NCBI RefSeq assembly: GCF_009763245.1
Contig: NZ_WKJZ01000001.1
Span: 2,122,841-2,186,840, forward strand
Direction of reading: 5' to 3'
DNA: 64,000 nucleotides
DNA from: Pseudomonas xionganensis
Lineage (GTDB): Bacteria > Pseudomonadota > Gammaproteobacteria > Pseudomonadales > Pseudomonadaceae
Shown: piece by piece, positions 1 to 8,313 of the stretch
Layout of the letters: each line of letters opens with the position of its first letter
Position numbering within the stretch: position 1 is the first letter of the stretch
The notes under the pieces: generated by a model
What the model saw: only the letters and a program-made list of their open reading frames with translations
Databases searched by the model: none
Told to the model about the DNA's origin: nothing
Translations under genes and position numbers: made by a program

Positions 1-113
1 ACGGCATCCTCAACCCAGAGCATATTGCCGACAGCTACTGGTACCTGCACAGCCAACCCCGCGATGCCTGGACCTTCGAGCTGGACCTGCGGCCCTGGAT
101 GGAACGCTGGTAA
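1..113 (+). CDS. Short-chain dehydrogenase/reductase, C-terminal fragment
   Basis: Only the last 36 codons are in the window, ending in TAA at 111-113. The fragment contains YWYLHSQPRDAWTFELDLRP, which resembles the C-terminal tail of a Pseudomonas SDR group (a tyrosine/tryptophan-rich stretch followed by a Leu-Asp-Leu-Arg-Pro ending). No active site or cofactor motif is inside the window, so the family call rests on the tail alone. The next gene starts 27 bases downstream on the same strand, so the two may share a transcript. Confidence 0.6.
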   Translation, partial: GILNPEHIADSYWYLHSQPRDAWTFELDLRPWMERW

Positions 114-140
114 ACCCCTGACCCATAAGTGAGTAGCACT

Positions 141-734
141 ATGAGCAAGACTGTGGAGTTCTTCTTCGATCTGGGTAGCCCGGCCTCCTATCTGGCCTAT
201 ACCCAGCTGCCGGGCATCTGCCGCGAAAGTGGCGCCACCCTGGTCTACCGGCCCATGTTGCTGGGCGCGGTGTTCCAGGCCACCGGCAATGCCTCGCCGG
301 CCATGATCCCGGCCAAGGGACGCTATATGCTGCGCGACCTGGCGCGCCATGCCGAACGCTACGGCGTGCCGATGCGCTTTAACCCGCATTTCCCCCTCAA
401 TACTCTGGGCCTGATGCGCCTGCTGGTGGCGGTGCAGTTGCACCAGCCGGAGCGCTTCGAGGCGGCCTTGCAGGCGCTCTACCAGGCCATCTGGGTCGAT
501 GGGCTGAACCTGGGTGAGCCGGCCAGGGTGGCCGAGGTGCTGGGGCAGGCGGGTTTCGACGCCGAGGCCCTGCTGGCGCAATGCGCCGAGCTGGCGGTCA
601 AGGAGGCGCTCAAGGCGAGCAGCGAGGAAGCTGTGGCGCGCGGGGTGTTTGGTGCGCCGTCGACCTTTGTCGAAGGCGAGCTGTACTTCGGCCAGGACCG
701 CTTGGACTTTGTTCGTGAGGCCCTGCGCCGTTGA
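141..734 (+). CDS. 2-hydroxychromene-2-carboxylate isomerase family (DsbA-like thioredoxin fold)
   Basis: 197-aa protein. The N-terminus KTVEFFFDLGSPASYLAY is the hallmark of the HCCA isomerase/kappa-class GST-like branch of the DsbA superfamily, in which a serine (in SPASY) replaces the CXXC catalytic cysteine and binds glutathione. The C-terminal GVFGAPSTFVEGELYFGQDR holds the cis-proline loop and the final beta-strand typical of the fold. I chose ATG 141 over an in-frame GTG at 129 because homologues start directly before the first beta-strand. The family isomerises 2-hydroxychromene-2-carboxylate in naphthalene breakdown, but no aromatic-degradation genes are near, so the physiological substrate is unknown; a general glutathione-linked isomerase is more likely. 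It probably sits in an operon with the upstream SDR. Confidence 0.85.
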   Translation: MSKTVEFFFDLGSPASYLAYTQLPGICRESGATLVYRPMLLGAVFQATGNASPAMIPAKGRYMLRDLARHAERYGVPMRFNPHFPLNTLGLMRLLVAVQLHQPERFEAALQALYQAIWVDGLNLGEPARVAEVLGQAGFDAEALLAQCAELAVKEALKASSEEAVARGVFGAPSTFVEGELYFGQDRLDFVREALRR

Positions 735-771
735 GGCGGATAGGGGCTTGCCCCTGATGGCGCCAAGGCTT

Positions 772-880
772 ATCCGGGCTACCCATCATCTGCTGTAGCC
801 CGGACAAGCTCAGCGCAGTCCGGGTAGGGATGGCCTGAATAGCACGTTTATTGGCGGATGGCTGCGGCCATCCGCCCTAC
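772..880. repeat. REP-like palindromes (two units)
   Basis: Two unrelated palindromic units follow each other in the gap after the isomerase gene. The first pairs GCCCGGA near 798-804 with TCCGGG near 819-824 and is flanked by GTAG and GTAGGG. The second is a 10-bp perfect stem, 853-862 with 867-876 (GGCGGATGGC against GCCATCCGCC), followed by CTACC. A half-copy of the first unit (TCCGGGCTAC) is at 774-783. Such intergenic repeats are typical of Pseudomonas; nothing else is seen in this gap. Confidence 0.65.
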
Positions 881-895
881 CTGATGCGCCTGGAT

Positions 896-1144
896 CTAAT
901 GCCAGCTACGGCCATGATCCAGCTTTTGATCCACCAGCCATTTACCGTGGGCCAGGGAGGCATGCTGGGCCTTTTCCAGGTCGGCGAGGAAGGCGCATTC
1001 CAGGGGCAGGGCCAGGCGCCTGCTGGTGTGGCCGTCCGGGTCGGTAATATGGCAGCCGCCGGCCCAGGGAGTGGGGATGCCGGGGTGTTCCATGATATCG
1101 GTGCTGATGCTGTGGTCGCGATGGGTGCAGTGCAGAGTGGTCAT
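896..1144 (-). CDS. Small conserved hypothetical protein
   Basis: 82-aa protein beginning MTTLHCTHRDHSISTDI. I do not recognise a functional domain. It contains several histidines and cysteines in the first 35 residues (C6, H8, H11, H20, C31, H32), which could bind metal, but no known motif is formed. The minus strand was preferred over an overlapping plus-strand reading frame because a GGAGGG ribosome-binding site lies just before this ATG. It stands alone, convergent with the isomerase gene and downstream of REP repeats. Confidence 0.55.
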   Translation of the reverse strand: MTTLHCTHRDHSISTDIMEHPGIPTPWAGGCHITDPDGHTSRRLALPLECAFLADLEKAQHASLAHGKWLVDQKLDHGRSWH

Positions 1145-1316
1145 GGGGTGGCCCTCCAGTTGAGGCTGGGGTGAGGCTTGGCATACCGCCGTAGCTGCCT
1201 AAGTCAGACCAGCCGGGTGTGGCTTCTTCAACCATAGCCCAGCTGGCAGGCAGTGGTGTATGGCCCGACAAACGTACAGGGCCGGCATAGGCCGGCCCTG
1301 CAGTGGGTAGCCAGGA

Positions 1317-2204
1317 TCAGCCCTGCTCGCCCAGTTGCTCGACTTTTGCCTTGGGTTTGGGCGCAAAACGTGCGGCCAGGCCCATGGAAAAGGTCACCAG
1401 GCGCTGGTAGAAGGCCGGCCAGAGGCGCTGCATGCCATCCAGGGCATAGGCGTCCGGGCCGATCAGGATGCGCCGCTTGTTGCCCAGCACACCATTGATG
1501 ATCACCTGGGCCGCCTTCTCCGGGGTGGTGCGCAGCAACTGGTCATTGAACTGCTGGCGCGCCTGTTCGGCGGCCTGGCCGGTGACCCTGGCCAGGCTGT
1601 CATTCATGCGTGCAGTCTTGGCGATATTGGTCTTGATTCCGCCGGGGTGCACGCAGCTGGCGGAAACGCCGCAGTCGGCCATATCCAGTTCCTGACGCAG
1701 CGACTCGGTAAAGCCGCGCACGGCGAACTTGCTGGCGTTGTAGGCACTCATGCCCGGCTGGGCAAACAGGCCGAAGACGCTGGAGACATTGACGATATGG
1801 CCCTGGCCGCTGGCCTTGATATGCGGCAGAAAGGCCTTGGTGCCGTTGACCACACCCCAGAAGTTGATCGCCATGATCCACTCGTAGTCGGCGTAGTCAT
1901 TGCCTTCCACCGTGCCGCCCTGGGCGACGCCGGCGTTATTGAAGATGGCGTTGACCCGGCCATGCTCGGCCACCACCTGCTCGGCCCAGGCGTGCACCGC
2001 CTCGCGGTCGGCGACATTGACCACTGCTTCGCTGACCTGCACCCCCAGCTTGCGCGCCTGGGCCGCCGTCTCGGCCAGACCCTCGGCGTTCACGTCCGAC
2101 AGTGCCAGCTGGCAACCCTGGCGCGCCAGGCCGTAGGCCAGGGCGCGGCCGATGCCGGAACCGGCGCCGGTGATGGCGGCTACCTTGTTTTCAAAAGACT
2201 TCAT
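1317..2204 (-). CDS. SDR family oxidoreductase
   Basis: 295-aa classical SDR. It shows the TGAGSGIG cofactor motif at residues 12-19, the NNAG structural motif near residue 90 and the catalytic Ser plus YNASK further on. Members oxidise or reduce alcohols/ketones with NAD(P)H. The start codon overlaps the stop of the upstream flavin monooxygenase by four bases (ATGA), and an AGGAGGTG ribosome-binding site precedes it, so the two are translationally coupled. A natural reading is that the SDR makes the ketone or alcohol that the Baeyer-Villiger enzyme uses or produces; the same pair with a TetR regulator is known in P. aeruginosa (PA1537-PA1539). The real substrate is not known. Confidence 0.9.
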   Translation of the reverse strand: MKSFENKVAAITGAGSGIGRALAYGLARQGCQLALSDVNAEGLAETAAQARKLGVQVSEAVVNVADREAVHAWAEQVVAEHGRVNAIFNNAGVAQGGTVEGNDYADYEWIMAINFWGVVNGTKAFLPHIKASGQGHIVNVSSVFGLFAQPGMSAYNASKFAVRGFTESLRQELDMADCGVSASCVHPGGIKTNIAKTARMNDSLARVTGQAAEQARQQFNDQLLRTTPEKAAQVIINGVLGNKRRILIGPDAYALDGMQRLWPAFYQRLVTFSMGLAARFAPKPKAKVEQLGEQG

Positions 2205-3754
2205 GCGTTCACCTCCTGGGCGCTGAACTGCAGGGCGTTGCTTTGCGCCGGATGGGCGGCCTGCCGGCGACTGAAGTGATAGGCGGCCGGGTCGAAGTTG
2301 CGCGTCAGCAGGCGGAAGCGCCAAGTGAAACCGGGCCAGACCGTGCAGTTGCGCCCGCTCACCGGGTGCAGGTACCAGCTCTTGCAGCCGCCGGCATTCC
2401 ATACGGTGTTGCCCAGGCTGCCCTGCAGCTTGCCGTTGAACTGGTCCTGCACCGTCTGCTTGACCTCCAGGCTTTGCAGTTGCTGCTGTTCAACCAGCTT
2501 CAGCGCGCCGAGCACATAGTGGATCTGCGATTCAATCATATAGACCATGGAGTTGTGCCCCAGGCCGGTGTTCGGGCCCATGAGGAAGAACAGGTTGGGG
2601 AAGCCGGCGGTGAGGGTGCCCTTGTAGGCCTGGGGGCCTTCCGGCCAGGTGTCGAGCAGGTCGACGCCGCCACGGCCGAACACCACGCCGCGCGGCAGGG
2701 GGTCGCTGGGGGTAAAGCCGGTGCCGAAGATGATGGCATCCACCTCGCGCTCCTGACCGTCGACGCTGCGGATGCTGCCGGCGCGGATTTCGGCGATGCC
2801 GTCGGTGATCAGGTCGACGTTGGCCTGGGTCAGGGCCGGGTAGTAGTCGTTGCTGATCAGCACCCGCTTGCAGCCCATCAGGTAGTCCGGGGTGACCTTG
2901 GCGCGCAGCACCGGGTCCTTGATCTGCTTGTTGATGTACCACTTGCCGACCTTCTGCGCGAGGGTCATCACCTTGGGCAGCATGGCAAAGCCGATCACCC
3001 GGCTTTCCAGCAGGGCATAGATGGCGCCGCGCCAAAGCTTTTGCAGCAGCGGGAAGCGCTGGAAGCGGTTGCGCTCGCGCTCGCTGATGGCGCGGTCCGG
3101 CTTGGGCATGATCCAGGGCGCGGTGCGCTGGTACAGATCGAGGCGCGCCACCTGCTTCTGGATCTGTGGCACGAACTGGATGGCCGAGGCGCCGGTGCCG
3201 ATCACCGCCACGCGCTTGCCGGCGAGGTCGTAGTCATGGTCCCACTGCTGGGAGTGGAACACCTTGCCCTTGAATTTCTCCAAACCCTTGAGCGTGGGAA
3301 TCGAGGGGGTGGACAGGGCACCCATGCCGGATACCACGAACTGGGCGCTGTAGCGGTTGCCGGCGGCGTCCTCGATCTGCCACAGCTCCTGGCTTTCATC
3401 CCAGGCCATGCGGGCGATTTCGCAGCCGAGCAGGGTGTGGTTCTGCAGGCGGTACTTTTCCCAGCAGCCTTCCAGGTAGCCCTTGATCTCGGCCTGCTGG
3501 GCGAACATGCGCGTCCAGTTCGGGTTGGGCGCAAAGGAGAAGGAATACAGGTGCGATTGCACGTCGCAGGCGCAGCCTGGGTAGTTGTTGACCCGCCAGG
3601 TGCCGCCGACGCCGGCTTCCTTCTCGAACATCAGGAAGTCGTGTTCGCCTTCCTGCTTGAGGCGGATGGCCATGCCCAGGCCGGAAAAACCGCTGCCGAT
3701 AATGGCAACCTTGCAGTGGCGCACAGCACCAGGGGGAGAGACGGGGGCGTTCAT
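2201..3754 (-). CDS. Flavin-containing Baeyer-Villiger type monooxygenase
   Basis: 517-aa enzyme. FAD-binding GSGFSG is at residues 20-25, the GGTW...YPGCACD signature at 50-64, the fingerprint-like FKGKVFHSQQW at 161-171 and a second Rossmann motif GTGAS at 186-190 for NADPH. This set defines class B flavin monooxygenases that insert oxygen next to a ketone or oxidise heteroatoms. The canonical fingerprint ends in WP; here the residue after W is D, as in several long-chain ketone-type relatives. Start ATG 3754 was chosen because the upstream in-frame extension runs through the operator region, and AGGAG lies 8-12 bases before it. Followed by the coupled SDR gene and controlled by the divergent TetR operators. 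Confidence 0.88.
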   Translation of the reverse strand: MNAPVSPPGAVRHCKVAIIGSGFSGLGMAIRLKQEGEHDFLMFEKEAGVGGTWRVNNYPGCACDVQSHLYSFSFAPNPNWTRMFAQQAEIKGYLEGCWEKYRLQNHTLLGCEIARMAWDESQELWQIEDAAGNRYSAQFVVSGMGALSTPSIPTLKGLEKFKGKVFHSQQWDHDYDLAGKRVAVIGTGASAIQFVPQIQKQVARLDLYQRTAPWIMPKPDRAISERERNRFQRFPLLQKLWRGAIYALLESRVIGFAMLPKVMTLAQKVGKWYINKQIKDPVLRAKVTPDYLMGCKRVLISNDYYPALTQANVDLITDGIAEIRAGSIRSVDGQEREVDAIIFGTGFTPSDPLPRGVVFGRGGVDLLDTWPEGPQAYKGTLTAGFPNLFFLMGPNTGLGHNSMVYMIESQIHYVLGALKLVEQQQLQSLEVKQTVQDQFNGKLQGSLGNTVWNAGGCKSWYLHPVSGRNCTVWPGFTWRFRLLTRNFDPAAYHFSRRQAAHPAQSNALQFSAQEVNA

Positions 3755-3783
3755 GGCCAGGCTCCTGTTATGGTTATTGTTGG

Positions 3784-3812
3784 CGTATACAGCTGTATAC
3801 CAATGTAGACAA
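3784..3812 (-). promoter_or_regulatory. Sigma70-like promoter of the monooxygenase-SDR operon
   Basis: Read on the minus strand, TTGTCT (3807-3812) and TATACG (3784-3789) are separated by exactly 17 bases, a good match to the sigma70 pattern. Both elements lie inside the two operator palindromes, so a bound repressor would block polymerase directly. Inferred from sequence only. Confidence 0.55.
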
Positions 3813-3820
3813 CTGTATAC
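3785..3820. promoter_or_regulatory. Tandem operator: two 16-bp palindromes between the TetR gene and the monooxygenase operon
   Basis: GTATACAGCTGTATAC at 3785-3800 is a perfect palindrome. A second copy, GTAGACAACTGTATAC at 3805-3820, matches 14 of 16 positions. The copies start 20 bases apart, about two helical turns, as expected for two TetR dimers side by side. Their location between divergent genes suggests that the TetR protein controls both itself and the monooxygenase-SDR operon. A TATACT hexamer at 3816-3821 could be the -10 of the regulator gene. Confidence 0.75.
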
Positions 3821-3868
3821 TCGCCAGCAATAACGCTTACCACCAGCCAACTTTTAGCTAGGGCAACC

Positions 3869-4591
3869 ATGTACAGCGATACGGATGAGCAGCCGCAGGG
3901 CGCGGATAAGAGTGTCGAGGCCCCAGGCAAGCGCCTGCTGCTGGATGCAGCGTTACGTCTTACCTCAACCAGCCGCAGCCTGAGCAGCCTGGGCCTGCGC
4001 GAGCTGGCGCGGGAGGCGGGGCTCAACCCCAATACCTTCTATCGTCATTTCAAGGATGTGGAAGACCTCGGCCTGACCGTGATCCGGCAGATTTCCAGCC
4101 AGCTACGCCAGCCCCTGCGCGACCTGCGCCGCGAGGCGGCCGAGCGTGCGGTGCAAGGCGGGGGCACGGCGGCCGCGCAGCTGTTCGGCATCGACCTGGC
4201 CCGGGGGCGGCGGGTCTGCCATGAAACCGTGCAGCTGTTTTTTGATTTCGTCGCCGCCAACGCCGAGTCCTTTATCCTCGGCGTGCGCGAGCTGCACGGC
4301 GCCTCGCCGGTGCTGCGCAGTGCCCTGCAGGAGGTGATGGACGGGTTTGCCGAGGACATGGCCGAGGACATCATCGCCTTCAAGCTGCTCCCGGAGATGG
4401 TCGCCCCGGCGGTGGTGCGCCAGCTCTCCGGGTTGATCAGCCGCAGCCTGTTCCAGCAGTCCCTGGACTATATCGGCCAGCCCGAGCGGCGCGGCGCTAT
4501 CGTTGCCCTGGCCGAGGAGCAGATCGTCATGCTGTTCGCCGGTGCCAGTCTGTTGCAGGGGTTGGGTCAATTGCAGTTGCCTGTTGAGTAG
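3869..4591 (+). CDS. TetR family transcriptional regulator
   Basis: 240-aa regulator. The helix-turn-helix lies at about residues 42-61 (LGLRELAREAGLNPNTFYRH), directly before the FKDVEDL segment; the rest is the helical ligand-binding domain. The HTH resembles that of the FabR/DesT branch of TetR regulators. It is divergent from the monooxygenase-SDR operon and 49 bases downstream of two palindromic operator sites, which makes autoregulation plus local repression the likely role. The ligand is unknown; a ketone, lipid or acyl compound related to the monooxygenase substrate is a reasonable guess. Confidence 0.88.
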   Translation: MYSDTDEQPQGADKSVEAPGKRLLLDAALRLTSTSRSLSSLGLRELAREAGLNPNTFYRHFKDVEDLGLTVIRQISSQLRQPLRDLRREAAERAVQGGGTAAAQLFGIDLARGRRVCHETVQLFFDFVAANAESFILGVRELHGASPVLRSALQEVMDGFAEDMAEDIIAFKLLPEMVAPAVVRQLSGLISRSLFQQSLDYIGQPERRGAIVALAEEQIVMLFAGASLLQGLGQLQLPVE

Positions 4592-4704
4592 CGAGTACCC
4601 ACTGCTGAGGGAAATCAATATCGGGGTCATCTGGCCGCGTTATTCTTTAGCGGCATAATGCTTGCCTGCTTTTTCCTTGCCATGCCCGCCGATAAGGACC
4701 CGCT

Positions 4705-6255
4705 ATGATCGAAGCCACCTGGATTGCCTTTGCCTTTGTGATGGGGCTGGTGGCGCGGGGTATCGGCTTGCCGCCGCTGGTGGGTTATCTGGCTGCTGGA
4801 TTTGCCTTGGCCGGCCTGGGTGATTATATAGGCGTCGGTCCCCGTGACAGTGTGGCGCTGGAGCATATTGCTCATCTGGGCGTGCTGCTGTTGCTGTTTA
4901 CCGTGGGCCTCAAGCTGAAGATCGGCAACCTGTTGCGGCGTGAGGTGATTGGCGGCGGCCTGCTGCATTTCGCCATTTCCAGCCTGATTTTCCTGCCGGC
5001 GATCATGCTGATCCTTGACCTGCCCTGGCAGCAGGGCCTGCTGCTGGCCATTGCCCTGTCGTTTTCCAGCACCGTACTGGCGGCCAAGGTGCTGGAAGGC
5101 AAGCGCGAGCTGCGCGCCTTTCACGGTCGGGTGGCGATTGGTGTGCTGATCATCCAGGACCTGATCGCCCTGGTGGTGATGAGCCTGGCCAGCGGCAAGG
5201 TGCCCTCGGCCTGGGCCTTGTTGCTGTTCGGCCTGCCGCTGTTGCGCCCGTTGTTGTTCCGTCTGCTGGATGTCAGCGGCCACGAGGAGCTGATGGTGCT
5301 GCTGGGGTTGCTGCTGGCCCTGGTGGTGGGCGGCTATGGTTTCGAGCAGCTGGGCCTGAGCTCCGAGCTGGGGGCCCTGGCCTTTGGTGCCATGCTGGCC
5401 AAGCACAAGCGCGCCACCGAACTGTCGAACTCGCTGTGGAGCATCAAGGAAGTCTTTCTGGTGGGCTTCTTTCTGCAGATCGGCATCGGTGGCTTGCCGG
5501 ATCTGCACGCCATGCTGTTCGCCCTGTCCATGGCGGTGTTGCTGCCGCTCAAGGGCGCCCTGTTCTTCTTCCTGTTCCTGCTGTTCCGCCTGCGCGCGCG
5601 CAGCGCCTTTCTCGCCGGGGTCAGCCTGACCAACTACAGCGAGTTCGGCCTGATCGTGGCCAGTGTGGTGCTGCCGCAATGGATCATTCCCCTGGCCATT
5701 ACCGTGGCCCTGTCCTTTGTCATTTCCGCGCCGCTCAATCGCATCGCTCACCCGCTCTACGAGCGCCTGGCGCGGCGTCTGATTCCCCTGGAGCGGGATA
5801 TTCGCCACCCCGATGAGCAGCCGGTGTCCCTGGGCGATGCGCAGATTCTGGTGATGGGCATGGGGCGTACCGGTCGGGCGGCCTATGACCATCTGCAGGA
5901 AAAGGGTTTTCTCACGGTGGGCCTGGATTCGGACCCGGTGGTGATCGAACAGAGCAATAAAGTAGGGCGACGGGTGCTGTTTGCCGACGGTGAAGACCAG
6001 ATGTTCTGGCAGCACCTGCAGATGCCCAGTATCCAGGCGGTGATCCTGGCTCTGAACGATGAGGAGGCCAAGGTCATCTCCACCCAGAAGCTGCGTGAGC
6101 GGGGCTTTACCGGGCTGATTGTGTCCCATGCGCTGTACGAGGACATTGCCCGACGCATCCAAGAGGCTGGCGCCGACCGTACCTACCTGACCATGAGCGA
6201 GGCGGGCACCGGCCTGGCCGAGCATGTGGCCAGGGGGCTGCAGGAGCGTGGCTAG
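4705..6255 (+). CDS. CPA2-type cation:proton antiporter with TrkA-N domain (KefB/YbaL-like)
   Basis: 516-aa inner-membrane protein. About twelve hydrophobic segments fill residues 1-355, starting MIEATWIAFAFVMGLVARGI, as in the Na+/H+ exchanger fold of the CPA2 family. The conserved region HLGVLLLLFTVGLKLK is near residue 55. A cytoplasmic Rossmann domain follows, with the nucleotide-binding VMGMGRTG at about 383-390, typical of the TrkA-N domain that gates such transporters with NAD(H). A TrkA-C domain is absent, so it is shorter than E. coli KefB/KefC (about 600 aa). Likely exchanges K+ or Na+ for protons. It stands alone, closed by a strong hairpin downstream. Confidence 0.85.
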   Translation: MIEATWIAFAFVMGLVARGIGLPPLVGYLAAGFALAGLGDYIGVGPRDSVALEHIAHLGVLLLLFTVGLKLKIGNLLRREVIGGGLLHFAISSLIFLPAIMLILDLPWQQGLLLAIALSFSSTVLAAKVLEGKRELRAFHGRVAIGVLIIQDLIALVVMSLASGKVPSAWALLLFGLPLLRPLLFRLLDVSGHEELMVLLGLLLALVVGGYGFEQLGLSSELGALAFGAMLAKHKRATELSNSLWSIKEVFLVGFFLQIGIGGLPDLHAMLFALSMAVLLPLKGALFFFLFLLFRLRARSAFLAGVSLTNYSEFGLIVASVVLPQWIIPLAITVALSFVISAPLNRIAHPLYERLARRLIPLERDIRHPDEQPVSLGDAQILVMGMGRTGRAAYDHLQEKGFLTVGLDSDPVVIEQSNKVGRRVLFADGEDQMFWQHLQMPSIQAVILALNDEEAKVISTQKLRERGFTGLIVSHALYEDIARRIQEAGADRTYLTMSEAGTGLAEHVARGLQERG

Positions 6256-6275
6256 AAACTGAAGAGGATGCACAC

Positions 6276-6317
6276 AAAGATGCCGCTTACCAGGGCCCGG
6301 TAAGCGGCATCTTTTTA
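6276..6317. terminator. Rho-independent terminator, probably bidirectional
   Basis: A 15-bp perfect stem, AAGATGCCGCTTACC at 6277-6291 against GGTAAGCGGCATCTT at 6299-6313, loop of seven bases, followed by a run of T on the plus strand. It lies between the convergent antiporter and hydrolase genes; the minus strand has a shorter T run, so it can serve both. Confidence 0.9.
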
Positions 6318-6327
6318 TGGCGTGGAC

Positions 6328-7158
6328 TTAGTTGCTAAAACCCAGGCGCTGGCGCCAGCGTTGCTCCAGGGCCTTGCTGTCGTGGTCGTTGGGGTGGAAG
6401 CCCGGGCGGTAGTAATCCAGGTAGGGCAGCAGCAGCTTGGTAAGGAAGCCGTTGCGTGGGCCGAATAGGGTCTTCAGGCCCTTGCCCCAGCTGCGCCAGT
6501 TGAACAGCTGGCCGTCCTTGCGCAGCAGGTGCACCTGGAACCAGCCGATCACGCCGAAGAAGATCAGGGTGGTGATGGCCATCATGATGGTGCGGGTGAA
6601 GTAGCCGCCGTAGACCTTCTGGTACACGTCGTAGCAGACCGCCTTGTGCTCGTTTTCCTCGATGGCGTGCCACATCCACAGCTGATAGAGCTTGGGGTCG
6701 TTCATCTGGGTGGTGAGGTCTTCGCGCTGCAGCAGCTGCTCGGCCATGGTCGCGGTGAAGTGTTCCAGGGCGCAGGTGGCGGCCAGGCGCTGCTTCTTGG
6801 TGGTGATCCTGGTCACCCATTCCAGCAGCACCTTGATGCGCAGCTCCAGCCGTTCCAGATCGATGCCATGCTCGGCGGCGTAGTCGTTATAGGCGGCATG
6901 CTCCTTGGAGTGCATGGCCTCCTGGCCGATAAAGGCGCTGATGTCCTTCTTCAGTTGCGGCTCGGTCACCTTGTCGCGCACCGCGCGCACGCTGTCGACG
7001 AAGAACTTCTCGCCATAGGGGAACAGCGACGACAGGTTGTTCATAAAATGGCTCATAAAGGGGTCGCCGGCGAACCAGAACTTCTGGCTTTCGCTGAAGC
7101 TGAAGTCCATGCGGCGAACCGGGAAACTGGCGCTGGGGGTGCTGGTCTGGGCTGTCAT
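6328..7158 (-). CDS. Metal-dependent hydrolase (PF10118 family)
   Basis: 276-aa protein of the family annotated as predicted metal-dependent hydrolase. Histidines and glutamates that could form a di-metal site occur in helical stretches: GQEAMHSKEH, CALEHFTATMAE and WHAIEENEHKAVCYD, a pattern that resembles ferritin-like diiron proteins. A hydrophobic segment (TIMMAITTLIFFGVIGWFQV) in the C-terminal third suggests membrane association. I chose ATG 7158, which has AGGAG upstream; the longer reading frame to 7308 lacks such a site. The reaction is unknown; I make no claim about substrate. Confidence 0.8.
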   Translation of the reverse strand: MTAQTSTPSASFPVRRMDFSFSESQKFWFAGDPFMSHFMNNLSSLFPYGEKFFVDSVRAVRDKVTEPQLKKDISAFIGQEAMHSKEHAAYNDYAAEHGIDLERLELRIKVLLEWVTRITTKKQRLAATCALEHFTATMAEQLLQREDLTTQMNDPKLYQLWMWHAIEENEHKAVCYDVYQKVYGGYFTRTIMMAITTLIFFGVIGWFQVHLLRKDGQLFNWRSWGKGLKTLFGPRNGFLTKLLLPYLDYYRPGFHPNDHDSKALEQRWRQRLGFSN

Positions 7159-7469
7159 TGGGGCGACTCCTGGGCATATGGCTCGGTGGCCGAGCGCTGT
7201 TGTTATTGAGCCTGTAATGGGCAGCACAGAGGCTGCCCGAGGCCTTGAACAATCTTTAGCCCAAGGACGTTTTGCCGCGAGGTCATTCCTGGCCAGGGGG
7301 GCTGGCAAAGCGCCAACTTATGGTTAGTTGTCGGACAATGGGCCAGGCACAGGATGGGGGTGTGAGGTGGCAGGCTGCGCCTGTTGCGCAGCCTGCCAGC
7401 AAGGGCCACACCCGCGCTGGATTAGGCGCGGGACGGTTCGCGGCCAGGGGCCGCTCCTACGCGTGGCGC
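7159..7469. other. Gene-free stretch with hairpin and REP element
   Basis: This 311-base gap between two minus-strand genes carries a long palindrome, with a 12-bp perfect stem GGCAGGCTGCGC (7369-7380) against GCGCAGCCTGCC (7386-7397), nested inside a second pairing GGGTGTG near 7358-7364 with CACACCC near 7408-7414. A REP element follows at 7436-7462. The hairpin could end transcription of the sodium-channel gene, but it lacks a T run. No open reading frame here looks real. Confidence 0.6.
7436..7462 (+). repeat. Pseudomonas REP element, left flank of the sodium-channel gene
   Basis: The unit reads GTTCGCGGCC, a short loop, then GGCCGCTCCTACG, matching the well-known Pseudomonas REP pattern (a GCGGC...GCCGCTCCTAC palindrome). 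A second copy in opposite orientation is at 8314-8338, on the other side of the channel gene. Confidence 0.75.
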
Positions 7470-8285
7470 TTAGCGTTGCTGGCGCAACTCGGCCAGTTCC
7501 GCGCGCAGGGCGCGCAGTTCGTCCAGCAGCAGCTGTTCGGTGGGCGAGGGCGGGGCCTGCAGGGCTTCCTGGTCGTGGGTGGTCTGCATGGCATTGACCA
7601 CCACGGCGATAAACAGGTTAAGCATCATAAAGGTGGCGATCAGGATAAAGGGCACGAAGTACAACCAGGCCAGGGGGAAGGTCTCCATCACCGGGCGCAC
7701 GATGCCCATGGACCAGCTTTCCAGGGTCATCACCTGGAACAGGGTGTAGAGGCTGGCGCCCAGGGTGCCGAACCATTCGGGGAAGGCCTCGCCGAACAGT
7801 TGGGTGGCCATGACCGCGGCCACATAGAACAGCAGGCCGAGGAGCATGGCGATGCTGCTCATGCCCGGCAGTGATGACAGCAGGGCCTGCACCACCCGAC
7901 GCATATTCGGGTTGATCGAGATCAGGCGCAGTACCCGCAGCACGCGCAGGGCGCGCAATACGGCGAAGGGGCCACTGGCCGGAACCAGGGCGATGCCGAT
8001 GATCAGGCAGTCGAACACCGCCCAGGGGTCGCGCAGCAGGGCGGGCCCGCGGGCGATAAAACGCAGGGTCAGTTCGATGATAAACAGGCCGAGGATCAGT
8101 TGATCCAGGCCATTGAGCAGGCTTCCCCACTGGGCCATCAGGCTGGCCGAGGTCTGCATGCCGAGGATGGCGGCGTTGATCAGGATCAGGATGGTGACCA
8201 GGCGGGTGATGGCGCTGCTGTCCATCAGCGCGCCCAGGCGCAGGCGCCAGTGGCTGGCGGACTGGTTAAGTTCGATTGGATTCAT
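7470..8285 (-). CDS. Bacterial voltage-gated sodium channel (NaChBac/NavAb-like ion transport protein)
   Basis: 271-aa six-helix channel subunit that should assemble as a homotetramer in the inner membrane. S4 is clear in AVLRALRVLRVLRLI, with arginines every third residue, and the selectivity filter is TLESWSM, identical to the filter of characterised channels NavAb and NavMs. The C-terminus LLLDELRALRAELAELRQQR is a heptad coiled coil, as in this family. Start ATG 8285 is preferred; an in-frame GTG three codons upstream (8294) is possible and neither has a strong ribosome-binding site. Flanked on both sides by inverted REP elements. Physiological role in pseudomonads is uncertain; in alkaliphilic Bacillus such channels serve motility and pH homeostasis. 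Confidence 0.88.
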   Translation of the reverse strand: MNPIELNQSASHWRLRLGALMDSSAITRLVTILILINAAILGMQTSASLMAQWGSLLNGLDQLILGLFIIELTLRFIARGPALLRDPWAVFDCLIIGIALVPASGPFAVLRALRVLRVLRLISINPNMRRVVQALLSSLPGMSSIAMLLGLLFYVAAVMATQLFGEAFPEWFGTLGASLYTLFQVMTLESWSMGIVRPVMETFPLAWLYFVPFILIATFMMLNLFIAVVVNAMQTTHDQEALQAPPSPTEQLLLDELRALRAELAELRQQR

Positions 8286-8313
8286 GGGGTTCACTAAATT
8301 GCACGCGGATGGG

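Noticed and set aside
851..1174. 107-codon plus-strand frame opposite the 82-aa hypothetical gene
   Set aside because: It starts inside a REP palindrome and lacks a ribosome-binding site, whereas the minus-strand frame has GGAGGG.
2243..3808. 521-codon plus-strand reading frame opposite the monooxygenase gene
   Set aside because: It is a by-product of GC-rich third positions on the opposite strand; the minus-strand protein has all flavin monooxygenase motifs.
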